Positions 17,703-26,140 of a stretch of DNA of 64,000 nucleotides are shown piece after piece (within the stretch, counting starts at the first letter, position 1; each line of letters starts with the position of its first letter). The position numbers were made by a program, and so were the translations under genes. The notes beneath the pieces are model-generated. The model did not search any database. It worked only from the letters and a program-made list of their open reading frames with translations, and was not told where the DNA came from. Where the stretch lies: the NCBI GenBank assembly GCA_963838155.1, contig CAWIQE010000036.1, positions 124,001 to 188,000 of the forward strand. Reading direction: 5' to 3'. The stretch is from Pararhizobium_B sp963838155. Its GTDB lineage: Bacteria > Pseudomonadota > Alphaproteobacteria > Rhizobiales > Rhizobiaceae.

Positions 17703-18410
17703 ATGCGGTACGCGATCTATTTCACGCCCCCGGCCGGCGACCGTCTCGCGCATCTCGCAGCCGGCTGGCTCGGGCGCAACGCCTTCACCGGCCGGGCCAT
17801 CGAGCCGCGCCCGGTCGGCCGCCTGTCCGCCGCCGACGTCGCCCATCATACCGCCGCGCCGCGCCGCTACGGCTTTCACGGCACGCTGAAGGCACCGTTC
17901 GAGCTGGCGCCGGAGACGGACGAGGCGGAACTGCTGCGCGCGATGATGCGGTTTTGCGGTACCGCCGGGCCGGTTGCGATCCCGCGCCTGCGCATCGAGC
18001 GGCTCGGCCCGTTCTTCGCCCTGACGCCGGCCGAATCCGTGGCGGGCGTGAACGCCCTTGCCGACAGGGTCGTGAGGGAGTTCGACGGCTTTCGCGCCTT
18101 CCTCGGCGAGGCGGAGATCGAGCGCCGCAACCCGGCGCGCCTCACGCGCCGGCAGCTCGCGAACCTTTACCGCTGGGGCTATCCCCACGTGGGTGAGGAC
18201 TTCCGCTTCCACATGACCCTGAGCGGCCCGGTCGAGGCGGGCGAGGCCGAGGCGGTCGAGGAGGCGCTGCAGGCGTATTTCGCGCCGGCGCTCGCCGAGC
18301 CGGTGATCCTCGACAGCATCGCGCTGTTCGTCGAGCCGGCGCCGGGCGCGCCCTTCGTCGTCCACTCCCTGCACCCCCTCGGTGCCGTGTCGGCCAGGAA
18401 AAGCGCCTGA
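17703..18410 (+). CDS. DUF1045 putative 2H phosphoesterase of phosphonate metabolism
   Basis: A 235-residue protein of the DUF1045/phosphonate-operon family (TIGR03223-like), part of the 2H phosphoesterase superfamily. Both catalytic HxTL motifs are present: FHGTLKAPF with His at about 59 and FHMTLSGPV with His at about 170. Relatives sit in C-P lyase gene clusters and are thought to process a phosphoribosyl intermediate; the exact reaction is not established. ATG at 17703 begins MRYAIYFTPPAGD, the usual family start. Its stop codon is one base from the phnM start, so the two are co-transcribed. Confidence 0.88.
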   Translation: MRYAIYFTPPAGDRLAHLAAGWLGRNAFTGRAIEPRPVGRLSAADVAHHTAAPRRYGFHGTLKAPFELAPETDEAELLRAMMRFCGTAGPVAIPRLRIERLGPFFALTPAESVAGVNALADRVVREFDGFRAFLGEAEIERRNPARLTRRQLANLYRWGYPHVGEDFRFHMTLSGPVEAGEAEAVEEALQAYFAPALAEPVILDSIALFVEPAPGAPFVVHSLHPLGAVSARKSA

Positions 18411-18411
18411 C

Positions 18412-19566
18412 ATGGGAACCGACGGGCCGGAACGGGTTCTCACCGACGCGACGATCGTGCTGCCGACGGAGATCGTGTCCGGATCCGTGTGCCTGCGCGG
18501 CGGCGTGGTTGCGGACGTCGCCGGCCCGTCGACGCTCCCCGCCGCCGAAAGCCTCGGCGGAGACTATCTCCTGCCCGGCCTCGTGGAGCTGCACACCGAC
18601 CACCTGGAGGGGCACTACGCGCCGCGCCCGTCGGTGCGCTGGCATCCCGATGCCGCGGTTCTCGCCCACGACGCGCAACTCGCCTGCTCCGGCGTGACGA
18701 CCGTGTTCGACGCGATCCGCCTGGGCATGGAAGACTACGCCAGGCTCGGCATCGAGGACATGCGCAAGCTCGCTGCCGCGATCGAGGCCGCCGCCGGCGA
18801 CGGGCGCTTGCGGGCGGACCATTTCATACACCTGCGCTGCGAGGTGTCGACCGCCGACTGCCTGCCGGCCTTCGAGGAATTCGTCCGGCTGAAGCGCGTC
18901 CGCATGGCCTCGCTGATGGACCACGCGCCCGGCCAGCGGCAATTCAGCGATCTGGAGACCTATCGCGCCTTCTTCCGGCCGACGAGCGGCCTGTCGGAGG
19001 AAGAATTCGACCGGTTCTGCGCCGTTCGCATGGCCGAATCGGAGGCGAACGCATCGCGCAACCGCGCCGCGATCGCCGCGCGCTGCCGCGACGGGGGCAT
19101 CGTCGTCGCCAGCCACGACGACGCGACCGAAGAACATGTCGATGAGGCCGCGCGCCATGGCGCGAAGGTCGCCGAGTTCCCCACGACGCTGGCCGCGGCC
19201 AGGGCGGCGCACGAAGCCGGCCTCGCGGTGCTGATGGGCGCGCCCAACATCGTGCGCGGCGGCTCGCACACCGGCAACGTCGCCGCGCGCGATCTCGCCG
19301 AGGCGGGACTGCTCGACATCCTGTCCTCCGACTACATCCCCATGAGCCTCGTGCAGGCGGCCTTCATGCTCGCAGCGACGGTCGACGGTATCGGCGGCCT
19401 GCCTGGCGCGATCCGCATGGTCTCGTCGGGCCCGGCGGCAGCCGCCGGCCTCGACGACCGCGGCGAGATCGCCGCCGGCCGGCGCGCCGACCTGGTGCGC
19501 GTGCGCCTCGACGGGGACGTGCCGGTGGTGCGCACCGTCTGGCGAGAGGGAAACCGGGTCGCATGA
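18412..19566 (+). CDS. phnM: Alpha-D-ribose 1-methylphosphonate 5-triphosphate diphosphohydrolase PhnM
   Basis: Amidohydrolase-fold enzyme, 384 residues. In the C-P lyase pathway it removes pyrophosphate from ribose 1-methylphosphonate 5-triphosphate before C-P bond cleavage. The metal-site motif ELHTDHLEGHYAPRP begins near residue 59. Further PhnM hallmarks are VASHDDATEEHVDEA, GAPNIVRGGSHTGN and SSDYIPMSLVQAAF. The start ATG at 18412 follows the previous stop by one base, and the end overlaps phnN as ATGA. The catalytic C-P lyase genes phnGHIJ(K) are not in this window. Confidence 0.95.
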   Translation: MGTDGPERVLTDATIVLPTEIVSGSVCLRGGVVADVAGPSTLPAAESLGGDYLLPGLVELHTDHLEGHYAPRPSVRWHPDAAVLAHDAQLACSGVTTVFDAIRLGMEDYARLGIEDMRKLAAAIEAAAGDGRLRADHFIHLRCEVSTADCLPAFEEFVRLKRVRMASLMDHAPGQRQFSDLETYRAFFRPTSGLSEEEFDRFCAVRMAESEANASRNRAAIAARCRDGGIVVASHDDATEEHVDEAARHGAKVAEFPTTLAAARAAHEAGLAVLMGAPNIVRGGSHTGNVAARDLAEAGLLDILSSDYIPMSLVQAAFMLAATVDGIGGLPGAIRMVSSGPAAAAGLDDRGEIAAGRRADLVRVRLDGDVPVVRTVWREGNRVA

Positions 19567-20177
19567 CCGGTCTCGCCGGAGCGACGCTCGGCGCCGGCTC
19601 GCCGCCGATCGGCGGAGGCGTCTTCGTCCTCGTCGTCGGTCCGAGCGGCGCGGGCAAGGACACGCTCATACGCGCGGCCCGAACGGCATTCGATCCGTCC
19701 GACGGCGTGCTGTTCGTCCGTCGCGCCGTCACCCGTCCGGACGATCCCGCCGGAGAAGGCCACCGCGCGATGACCATGGCGGAATTCGAGGCGGCAGAAC
19801 GCAGCGGCCGGTTTGCCGTCCGCTGGCGGGCCCACGGCCTCGGCTACGGCATTCCGGCCGAGGTCGACCGCCACGTCGGGTCCGGCGGCGTCGCGGTCGC
19901 CAACGGCTCGCGCGCCGCCCTGCCGCTCTTCGCCGCCCGCTATCTCCATCTGAGGGTGGTCCACGTCACGGCCCGCCCGGACATCCTGGCCGCCCGGCTT
20001 GCCGCGCGCGGGCGGGAGAGCGGCCGGGCGATCCTGGAGCGAATGCGGCGCGCCGCCGACGGCGGGCTTGCCGAACTTCCCGCCGGGACCGTGACCATCG
20101 ACAATTCGGGCCCGCCCGGCGTCGCCGCGGCGCGTCTCGTCCTGGAAATCCGCCGGGCCCTCTCCGCGACGACCTGA
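19563..20177 (+). CDS. phnN: Ribose 1,5-bisphosphokinase PhnN
   Basis: P-loop kinase of the guanylate-kinase fold, 204 residues. It phosphorylates ribose 1,5-bisphosphate to PRPP in the C-P lyase pathway. The P-loop GPSGAGKDT is at 26-34, followed by RRAVTRP and HRAMTMAEFEAAERSGRFAVRWRAHGL-type recognition elements typical of PhnN. Its start overlaps the phnM stop (ATGA). It is the last gene of the three-gene cluster and ends 11 bases from a convergent SDR gene. Confidence 0.93.
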   Translation: MTGLAGATLGAGSPPIGGGVFVLVVGPSGAGKDTLIRAARTAFDPSDGVLFVRRAVTRPDDPAGEGHRAMTMAEFEAAERSGRFAVRWRAHGLGYGIPAEVDRHVGSGGVAVANGSRAALPLFAARYLHLRVVHVTARPDILAARLAARGRESGRAILERMRRAADGGLAELPAGTVTIDNSGPPGVAAARLVLEIRRALSATT

Positions 20178-20188
20178 CCGAGCCGTCT

Positions 20189-20980
20189 CTATTTGGCGGT
20201 CCACCCGCCGTCGATGGTGACGGCGGCCCCCGTGACGGACCGGCCGGCTTCGCTCGCGAGGAACAGCGCATAGGCGGCGATGTCCTCGACCGTGACGAAC
20301 TGCTTGGTCGGCTGGGCTTCCAGGATCACCTTCGTCTTGACCTCTTCCTCCGTCATGCCACGCTCCCGGGCCGTGTCCGGAATCTGGCGTTCGACGAGCG
20401 GCGTCAGCACGTAGCCGGGGCAGATCGCGTTGACCGTGATGCCGTGCTCGGCCACCTCAAGCGCCACCGTCTTGGTCAGGCCGAGAACGCCGTGCTTCGC
20501 GGCGACATAGGCCGACTTGAAGGGGGACGCGACGAGAGCGTGCGCCGAGGCGATGTTGATGATCCGGCCGTGCCCGCGGGTCTTCATGCCGGGAACGACC
20601 GCGCGGATCGTATGGAAGCTCGACGACAGGTTGATCGCGATGATCGCGTCCCATTTGTCCGCCGGGAAGGTCTCGATCTTTTCCACATGCTGGATGCCGG
20701 CGTTGTTGACGAGCACGTCGACGCCGCCGAATTCCGCCTCGGCGGTGGCGATGAGGTCGGCGATCTCGGCGGGCTTCGTCATGTCCGCCGGATGGTGGAG
20801 TATCCTGCCGCCGCCGAGATCCCGCAGCCTGCCGCACGTCCGCTCGATCTCCGCCTTGTCCCCGAATCCGTTGATGACGACATCGTGGTTCTCGCGCGCG
20901 AAGGCGCTCGCGATCCCGAGCCCGATGCCGCTCGTCGAGCCGGTGACGACCACGGTCCTGTTCGCCTGCTTTTCATTCAT
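20189..20980 (-). CDS. bdhA: 3-hydroxybutyrate dehydrogenase-type short-chain dehydrogenase
   Basis: NAD-dependent SDR of 263 residues, most like D-beta-hydroxybutyrate dehydrogenase, which interconverts 3-hydroxybutyrate and acetoacetate in poly-hydroxybutyrate turnover. The coenzyme motif TGSTSGIGLGIA is at the N-terminus, NNAGIQHVEKIETFP follows, and the catalytic Ser, Tyr and Lys are in IASAHALVAS and YVAAKHGV. The tail contains the substrate-loop QIPDTARERGMTEEEV and ends at ITIDGGWTAK-like residues. The ATG at 20980 begins MNEKQANRTVVVTGS. It is transcribed towards phnN and divergently from glpK. Other SDRs share the fold, so the substrate is likely rather than certain. Confidence 0.82.
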   Translation of the reverse strand: MNEKQANRTVVVTGSTSGIGLGIASAFARENHDVVINGFGDKAEIERTCGRLRDLGGGRILHHPADMTKPAEIADLIATAEAEFGGVDVLVNNAGIQHVEKIETFPADKWDAIIAINLSSSFHTIRAVVPGMKTRGHGRIINIASAHALVASPFKSAYVAAKHGVLGLTKTVALEVAEHGITVNAICPGYVLTPLVERQIPDTARERGMTEEEVKTKVILEAQPTKQFVTVEDIAAYALFLASEAGRSVTGAAVTIDGGWTAK

Positions 20981-21188
20981 CCGGTTGATCCTCCTGCGGG
21001 CCGGCCATCGATTTTTTGCAATGCAATACATAGTTCGCATCCGCGAACTTGTCATGACGGGATGGCGGTTTGCCGCGCCCCGGCCCCGCCGCCCGTCTGC
21101 CGGATAAACGGCGTCCGGGGCTTGTGTTTGGCCGCGCCCTGTCGCACCTATTCGTTTTTCGAGGGAACGTGCTGCAGGGGAGGTGACA

Positions 21189-22682
21189 ATGGCCGGCTAT
21201 GTACTGGCGATCGATCAGGGAACGACGTCCAGCCGGGCCATCGTGTTCGACGGCCAAATGCGGGTGGCCGGCGTCGGCCAGCAGGAGTTCGCCCAGCACT
21301 TTCCGAAGTCCGGCTGGGTCGAGCACGATCCGGAGGAGATCTGGCAATCGGTCCTTTCGACCATTCGCGTCGCGCTCGAAAAGGCGGGGATCGAGGCAGG
21401 CGACCTCGCCGCCGTCGGCATCACCAACCAGCGCGAGACCGTGGTCGTGTGGGAGCGCGAGACCGGAAAGCCGATCCATCCGGCGATCGTCTGGCAGGAC
21501 AGGCGAACGGCCAACTACTGCGCGAAGCTTCGGAAGCAGGGGCTCGAAAAGACCTTCGTCCGCAAGACCGGCCTGATCGTCGATCCCTATTTCTCCGGCA
21601 CAAAGCTCTCCTGGATGCTCGCCAACGTCAAAGGCGCCCGCGCCCGCGCCGCCAAGGGCGAACTGTGCTTCGGCACCATCGACACCTGGCTGATCTGGAA
21701 GCTGACCGGCGGGCGCTCCTTCGTCACCGACGCGACCAACGCCTCGCGCACGCTGATGTACAACATCGCCGACAACGCCTGGGATCCGGACCTGCTCGAA
21801 ATCCTGCGCGTTCCCGCGGCCATGCTGCCCGAGGTGCACGACTGCGCCGCCGATTTCGGCGTCACCGACCGGTCGGTCCTGGGCGCCGAGGTTCCGATCC
21901 TCGGGGTGGCCGGCGACCAGCAGGCGGCGACCATCGGCCAGGCCTGCTTCGAGCCCGGCATGTTCAAGTCGACCTACGGCACCGGCTGCTTCGCGCTCTT
22001 GAACACGGGCGCCGACATCGTGCGCTCGAAAAACCGGCTCCTGACGACCATCGCCTACCGCCTCGACGGCGAGACCACCTATGCGCTCGAAGGCTCGATC
22101 TTCATCGCCGGCGCCGCCGTCCAGTGGCTGCGCGACGGTCTCGGCCTCATCGAGCAGGCCGAGGAGAGCGGCAGGCTTGCGGCCGCGGCCGACGACGGGC
22201 AGGAGGTCTTCCTCGTGCCCGCCTTCACCGGCCTCGGCGCGCCCCACTGGGACGCCGGCGCGCGCGGCGCGATCTACGGCCTGACCCGCAACACCGGCCC
22301 GGCCGAATTCGCCCGCGCCGCCCTCGAATCGGTCTGCTTCCAGACGCGCGACCTCCTGGACGCCATGCACAGGGACTGGCGCACCGGCGAGACCGACACG
22401 GTCCTCAGGGTCGACGGCGGCATGGTGGCCTCCGACTGGACGATGCAGCGCCTCGCCGACATCCTCGACGCTCCGGTCGACCGGCCGACGATCCTCGAGA
22501 CCACGGCGCTCGGTGCCGCCTGGCTCGCCGGTCAGCGCGCCGGCGTCTGGCCGGGCCGCGACGAGTTCGCCCGCTCCTGGTCGCGCGACAGGCGCTTCGA
22601 ACCCGCCATGGACGCCAGGACGCGCACGCTGAGGGTGCGCGGATGGCAGAGCGCCGTGCGGCGGACGCTTTCGGGCGGCTAG
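21189..22682 (+). CDS. glpK: Glycerol kinase
   Basis: FGGY-family kinase, 497 residues, the standard GlpK length. It phosphorylates glycerol to sn-glycerol 3-phosphate. The N-terminal phosphate-binding motif AIDQGTTSSRAIVFD, the substrate region VGITNQRETVVVW, the VIWQDRRT loop and the C-terminal adenosine motif LRVDGGMVASDWTMQ are all present. The ATG at 21189 is preferred over an in-frame GTG six bases upstream because GGGGAGG sits at the right spacing. The TAG stop is part of the CTAG end of a 121-bp repeat (22679-22799). No glpF, glpD or glpR is adjacent. Confidence 0.95.
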   Translation: MAGYVLAIDQGTTSSRAIVFDGQMRVAGVGQQEFAQHFPKSGWVEHDPEEIWQSVLSTIRVALEKAGIEAGDLAAVGITNQRETVVVWERETGKPIHPAIVWQDRRTANYCAKLRKQGLEKTFVRKTGLIVDPYFSGTKLSWMLANVKGARARAAKGELCFGTIDTWLIWKLTGGRSFVTDATNASRTLMYNIADNAWDPDLLEILRVPAAMLPEVHDCAADFGVTDRSVLGAEVPILGVAGDQQAATIGQACFEPGMFKSTYGTGCFALLNTGADIVRSKNRLLTTIAYRLDGETTYALEGSIFIAGAAVQWLRDGLGLIEQAEESGRLAAAADDGQEVFLVPAFTGLGAPHWDAGARGAIYGLTRNTGPAEFARAALESVCFQTRDLLDAMHRDWRTGETDTVLRVDGGMVASDWTMQRLADILDAPVDRPTILETTALGAAWLAGQRAGVWPGRDEFARSWSRDRRFEPAMDARTRTLRVRGWQSAVRRTLSGG

Positions 22683-22799
22683 TGGTCTGACCCAAACGGA
22701 TGGTACCCATCCGTTTGGAAAAGTCAGCCCACAAGCTATTGATCTGGTGGGGCGATTTTTCCTAACAGATGGTGCCATCTGTTAGGATCGCACCACTAG
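22679..22799. mobile_element. 121-bp CTAG-ended hairpin element, copy 1 (MITE-like)
   Basis: Begins CTAGTGGTCTGACC and ends GGATCGCACCACTAG; the outer 8 bases are perfect inverted repeats and matching continues imperfectly for about 19. Inside are a 12-bp stem CCAAACGGATGG-TAC-CCATCCGTTTGG (22692-22718) and a second 12-bp stem CCTAACAGATGG-TG-CCATCTGTTAGG (22761-22786). Between them an imperfect stem runs from AAAAGTCAGCCCAC to GTGGGGCGATTTTT. The whole could fold as a four-arm cloverleaf. The copy at 47071-47191 differs at two bases. No transposase is encoded; an IS630-type origin is inferred from the TA within CTAG. Confidence 0.75.
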
Positions 22800-22873
22800 C
22801 CCTGCTTGCGGCGGCGGTCTGTCATGCGCCTGCCAGGCTTGCCTTGCCGGCAAGCCGGTGCGATACGGCCGAA

Positions 22874-24049
22874 ATGAGCAAAGCCGACGCCGACGTCCCG
22901 AGGTTCGTCCCGCCGCTCACCGGCATCGCGGTCGCGGGCAGCATAGCCATGGCCGTCGCCATGGGGCTCGGGCGCTTCTCCTACACGCTGATCCTGCCCG
23001 GCATGATGGACGGCCTCGGCCTTTCGGCCTCCGAAGCGGGCTGGATCGCCTCCGCCAACTATCTCGGCTACCTCGTGGGCGCCGTCGTCGCCGGCTATGG
23101 CTGGGCCGCCGGCGCCGAGCGGAAGGTCGCCGTCGGCTCCGTCGCCGCCACGGCGCTGCTCCTCCTCGCGATGCCGCTCACCACCTCCATGCCGGTCTTC
23201 CTCGCCGTCCGCTTCCTCGCCGGGGCGGCCAGCGCCTTCGTCATGGTCTTCACGACCGCGATCGTCCTCAGCCACGGCATCGCCGCCGGCAAGTCCCACG
23301 TCCAGTCGGTCCATTTCGGCGGCGTCGGAACCGGCATCGCCGTCTCCTCGGTCCTGATCGGCCTCCTCACGCTGCTCGGTGCGGGATGGCGCGGCGGCTG
23401 GTACGGCTGCTTCGTGCTCTCCACGCTCGGCCTTCTCGTCGTCCTGCGCTGGCTGCCGTCGGGGCCGGCGTCGAGCGGGGCGGAGCGCCGCGAACCGCCG
23501 CTCATCTGGACGCGTGACCTTATCGCCACCACGCTCGCCTACGGTATCTTCGGCTTCGGCTACGTGATCACCGCCACGTTCCTCGTCGCCATCGTGCGCG
23601 ACGCCGGGGGCGGGGTGACGTCCGAAGCGCTCGTCTGGTGCGTGACCGGCCTCGCCGCCGCCCCCTCGGTCGCCATGTGGGCACCGGCCGGCCGCCGCAT
23701 CGGCCTGGCCCGCACCTTCACGACCGGCTGCATCGTCGAGGCGGCGGGGGTGGCCGCGAGCGTGCTCGTGCCGCTGCCTGCCGGCCCGCTGGTCGGCGGC
23801 GTGCTGCTCGGCGCGACCTTCGTCATGGTCACCGCCTACGGTCTCCAGATCGGCCGCACCCTCGCGCCGGAGAGCCCGCGCAGGGCGCTGGCCGTGATGA
23901 CGGCGGCCTTCGGGATCGGCCAGATCGTCGGTCCGATCGTCGCCGGCTACCTCGCCGACTGGTCCGGCTCCTTCACGCTCGCCAGCCTCGCGGCCGCGCT
24001 GGGGCTTCTCATGTCGGCCACTATCATTCTCACGGTCCGTCGCATATAG
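22874..24049 (+). CDS. YbfB/YjiJ-family MFS transporter
   Basis: Major facilitator transporter, 391 residues, twelve hydrophobic segments. The first segment reads AMAVAMGLGRFSYTLILPGM, the pattern that defines the YbfB/YjiJ group of uncharacterised MFS proteins; ASANYLGYLVGAVVAGYGWA and the MFS-type GFGIGQIVGPIVAGYLAD near the end agree. The ATG at 22874 is chosen because upstream in-frame codons run back into the 121-bp repeat and would create an artificial N-terminus. The gene lies downstream of that repeat, and any read-through from glpK must cross its hairpins. The substrate is unknown. Confidence 0.85.
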   Translation: MSKADADVPRFVPPLTGIAVAGSIAMAVAMGLGRFSYTLILPGMMDGLGLSASEAGWIASANYLGYLVGAVVAGYGWAAGAERKVAVGSVAATALLLLAMPLTTSMPVFLAVRFLAGAASAFVMVFTTAIVLSHGIAAGKSHVQSVHFGGVGTGIAVSSVLIGLLTLLGAGWRGGWYGCFVLSTLGLLVVLRWLPSGPASSGAERREPPLIWTRDLIATTLAYGIFGFGYVITATFLVAIVRDAGGGVTSEALVWCVTGLAAAPSVAMWAPAGRRIGLARTFTTGCIVEAAGVAASVLVPLPAGPLVGGVLLGATFVMVTAYGLQIGRTLAPESPRRALAVMTAAFGIGQIVGPIVAGYLADWSGSFTLASLAAALGLLMSATIILTVRRI

Positions 24050-24255
24050 GAGTGCCTGACGCGTTCCGAGCGATTGCGGGCCGGCCGGCCGGATTGCGAA
24101 AACGTAACTTGCAATTGGCGCTCGCCGCCGTCATGGCTCCAGCCATGGTGGAATCCGACAGGCAGGACGGCGTACCGGCACGTGGGGACCCGCACCATGC
24201 GGCAGCGGTCCCGACGCACCCTGCCGGCTCCAAGCCACCGACAGGATGACTCTCC

Positions 24256-25569
24256 GTGTTCGAATCCTTCTTTCCCAGGCCGAAGCTCTTCTTCTCTTCG
24301 GTGCTCGCGTGGACCGCGCTCGGCATTCTCGTCTGGTACACGATCGGCGGTTCGATCGGAACGTCCCTGGGATTCCGCTTCGACACGTCGGGTGAGCCGA
24401 TCGTCGGCCTTCATTACTTCTATTCGCAGTCCTTCCTCTGGTTCTACCTCTTCTTCGCCATCTGGGTCGGCCTGTTCACCGCCTTCTGGTTCCTCTATTC
24501 GCCGCATCCCTGGCAGTGGTGGTCGATCCTCGGCTCGGCCTTCATCCTCTTCACCACCTATTTCGACGTCCAGGTGTCGGTCGCCATCAACAACTGGCGC
24601 CGGCCGTTCTTCGACGATTTCCAGCAGGCGCTGAGCGGCAGCGGCAAGGTGAGCGCCTGGGATCTCTATTCGCTGATCCTCATTTTCGCCGAGATCGCGA
24701 TGGTCTCGATGTTCGTCTACGTCGTCACGCGGTTCTTCGTCAGCCACTACGTCTTCCGCTGGCGCACGGCGATGAACAACTACTACATGTCCCGCTGGCA
24801 GAGCGTGCGCTACATCGAGGGCGCTTCCCAGCGCGTCCAGGAGGACACGATGCGCTTCGCGGGCATCGTCGAGGGGCTGGGCGTCTCCATCGTCTCCTCG
24901 ATCATGACGCTCGTCGCCTTCCTTCCGGTGCTGTGGGAGCTGTCGAAATACGTCACCGTCCTGCCGCTCGTCGGGCACATCCCGGAGCCTCTCTTCACCG
25001 CGCTCATCTTCTGGGCGCTCTTCGGAACGGTCCTCCTGGCCGTCGTCGGGATGAAGCTGCCGGGCCTGGAGTTCCAGAACCAGCTCGTCGAGGCCGCCTA
25101 CCGCAAGGAACTCGTCTATGGCGAGGACCGGGAGGACCGTGCCCAGCCGATGACGGTGTCCCAGCTCTTCTCGAACGTTCGGCACAACTATTTCCGGCTC
25201 TATTTCCACTACATGTACTTCAACGTCGCGCGCGGGCTCTACCTGCAGGCCGACAACATCTACGCCAACCTGATCCTGATCCCGACCATCGTCGCCGGCA
25301 AGATCACCATGGGCATCTGGCAGCAGATCCTCACCGCCTTCGGGCAGGTGTCGAATTCCTTCCAGTTCCTCGTCAACTCGTGGACGACGATCGTCGAGCT
25401 GATGTCGATCTACAAGCGCCTGCGCTCCTTCGAGGCGGTCTTCAAGGGGCGCGAGCTGTCGCGCTACGACCGCGACTACCTGGCAGGCAAGGGCGAATAC
25501 GCGGTGCCGGCGCTGGATCCGGAACCCGGCGAGCCCGGCGGCAAGCCGGCCCACCACTTCGAGCGCTGA
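24256..25569 (+). CDS. sbmA: SbmA/BacA-family peptide transporter
   Basis: Inner-membrane importer of the SbmA/BacA family, 437 residues (E. coli SbmA about 406). These proteins take up proline-rich antimicrobial peptides, microcins and bleomycin, and in rhizobia are needed for chronic symbiosis. Family landmarks are the N-terminal MFESFFPRPKLFF, FDTSGEPIVGLHYFYSQSFLWFY, WRTAMNNYYMSRW, RIQED-like QRVQEDTMRFA and GLEFQNQLVEAAYRKELVYGED. The start is a GTG at 24256 after CAGGATG. The last two residues and the TGA stop lie inside a truncated RIME-like repeat (GAGCGCTGAAACCGG). A 16-base palindrome at 24132-24147 lies upstream. Confidence 0.9.
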   Translation: MFESFFPRPKLFFSSVLAWTALGILVWYTIGGSIGTSLGFRFDTSGEPIVGLHYFYSQSFLWFYLFFAIWVGLFTAFWFLYSPHPWQWWSILGSAFILFTTYFDVQVSVAINNWRRPFFDDFQQALSGSGKVSAWDLYSLILIFAEIAMVSMFVYVVTRFFVSHYVFRWRTAMNNYYMSRWQSVRYIEGASQRVQEDTMRFAGIVEGLGVSIVSSIMTLVAFLPVLWELSKYVTVLPLVGHIPEPLFTALIFWALFGTVLLAVVGMKLPGLEFQNQLVEAAYRKELVYGEDREDRAQPMTVSQLFSNVRHNYFRLYFHYMYFNVARGLYLQADNIYANLILIPTIVAGKITMGIWQQILTAFGQVSNSFQFLVNSWTTIVELMSIYKRLRSFEAVFKGRELSRYDRDYLAGKGEYAVPALDPEPGEPGGKPAHHFER

Positions 25570-25615
25570 AACCGGTTTTCCGTCCGGGGTTCCGTGAAGC
25601 GCGGACAGGCTCCAG
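25561..25615. repeat. Truncated RIME-like palindromic element at the sbmA 3' end
   Basis: GAGCGCTGAAACCGGTTTTC and CGTCCGGGGTTCCGTGAAGC, then GCGGACAGGCTCCAG, match the RIME-like copies at 47188 and 53815 with an internal deletion of TTCCAGGAAAAGTGG and loss of the GCGCGTAAAAACA block. It includes the sbmA stop codon and ends four bases before the dksA-like stop codon on the other strand. Confidence 0.7.
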
Positions 25616-25618
25616 GCC

Positions 25619-25951
25619 TCAGGACGCGCAGCGCACGCACCGTTCCGCCATCGGGTCGATCGCAAGCCGGCCGTCGGGGATTTCGGCGTCGCATTCCGTG
25701 CAATGGCCGTAGTCGCCCGACCGCAGCCGCCGTTCGGCCATGTCGATGCGGGCGAGATCGTGCCGGCGGCGGCGTTCCTGCGCGGCCGCCATCGCCTGCT
25801 GCTGCATGGAGTCCATGCGCGACAGCCGCCCCACGGCCTGCTGGTCCAGCATGACGGTGGCGCGCGCCTCGGCGGACAGTTCCGACAGCGCTTCGAGCTC
25901 GGCGCGCCGCGCCGCGAGCCGCTCCCGGGCCTTATCGAGATCGATCGACAT
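25619..25951 (-). CDS. DksA/TraR-family C4 zinc-finger protein
   Basis: A 110-residue protein. A long N-terminal coiled region (residues 5-75, rich in Ala, Arg, Glu and Leu) precedes a four-cysteine finger, CTECDAEI near 84-91 and CVRC at 105-108. Short DksA/TraR proteins bind the secondary channel of RNA polymerase and alter promoter response; this one is shorter than DksA (about 150 residues) and nearer TraR/YbiI-like forms. The acidic DxxDA tip of DksA is not obvious. ATG at 25951 begins MSIDLDKARERLAARRAE. Its upstream region contains duplicated RIME-like fragments. Confidence 0.85.
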   Translation of the reverse strand: MSIDLDKARERLAARRAELEALSELSAEARATVMLDQQAVGRLSRMDSMQQQAMAAAQERRRRHDLARIDMAERRLRSGDYGHCTECDAEIPDGRLAIDPMAERCVRCAS

Positions 25952-26000
25952 GCCCGAAATCATAAGCGCGGCGTCGGGAGGGGCAAGCCCCGGGGGCAAC

Positions 26001-26098
26001 TCCGGACGGAAAACCGGGTTTCCACTTTTCCTGGACTTGCGGATTTCTTCCCCGCAAGTCCGGACGGAAAACCGGGTTTCCACTTTTCCTGGACTTGC
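26001..26098. repeat. Perfect 40-bp direct repeat of RIME-like fragment with internal hairpin
   Basis: Positions 26001-26040 and 26059-26098 are identical over 40 bases. Each is the reverse complement of the GGAAAAGTGGAAACCGG-TTTTCCGTCCGG core of the RIME-like elements. Between them GGACTTGCGG (26033-26042) pairs with CCGCAAGTCC (26052-26061), a perfect 10-bp stem. The block separates the divergent dksA-like and nnrU genes, so it sits where both promoters should be. Confidence 0.8.
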
Positions 26099-26140
26099 TC
26101 TATGGTCCGCACCTGATGACCGGAGGGAGACGTTAGCGGC

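Noticed and set aside
22769..22873. In-frame N-terminal extension of the MFS gene (MVPSVRIAPL...) starting in the 121-bp repeat
   Set aside because: The same peptide start arises from the second repeat copy near 47161, where no MFS gene follows; it is translated repeat sequence, and family similarity begins at MSKADADVPRF (22874).
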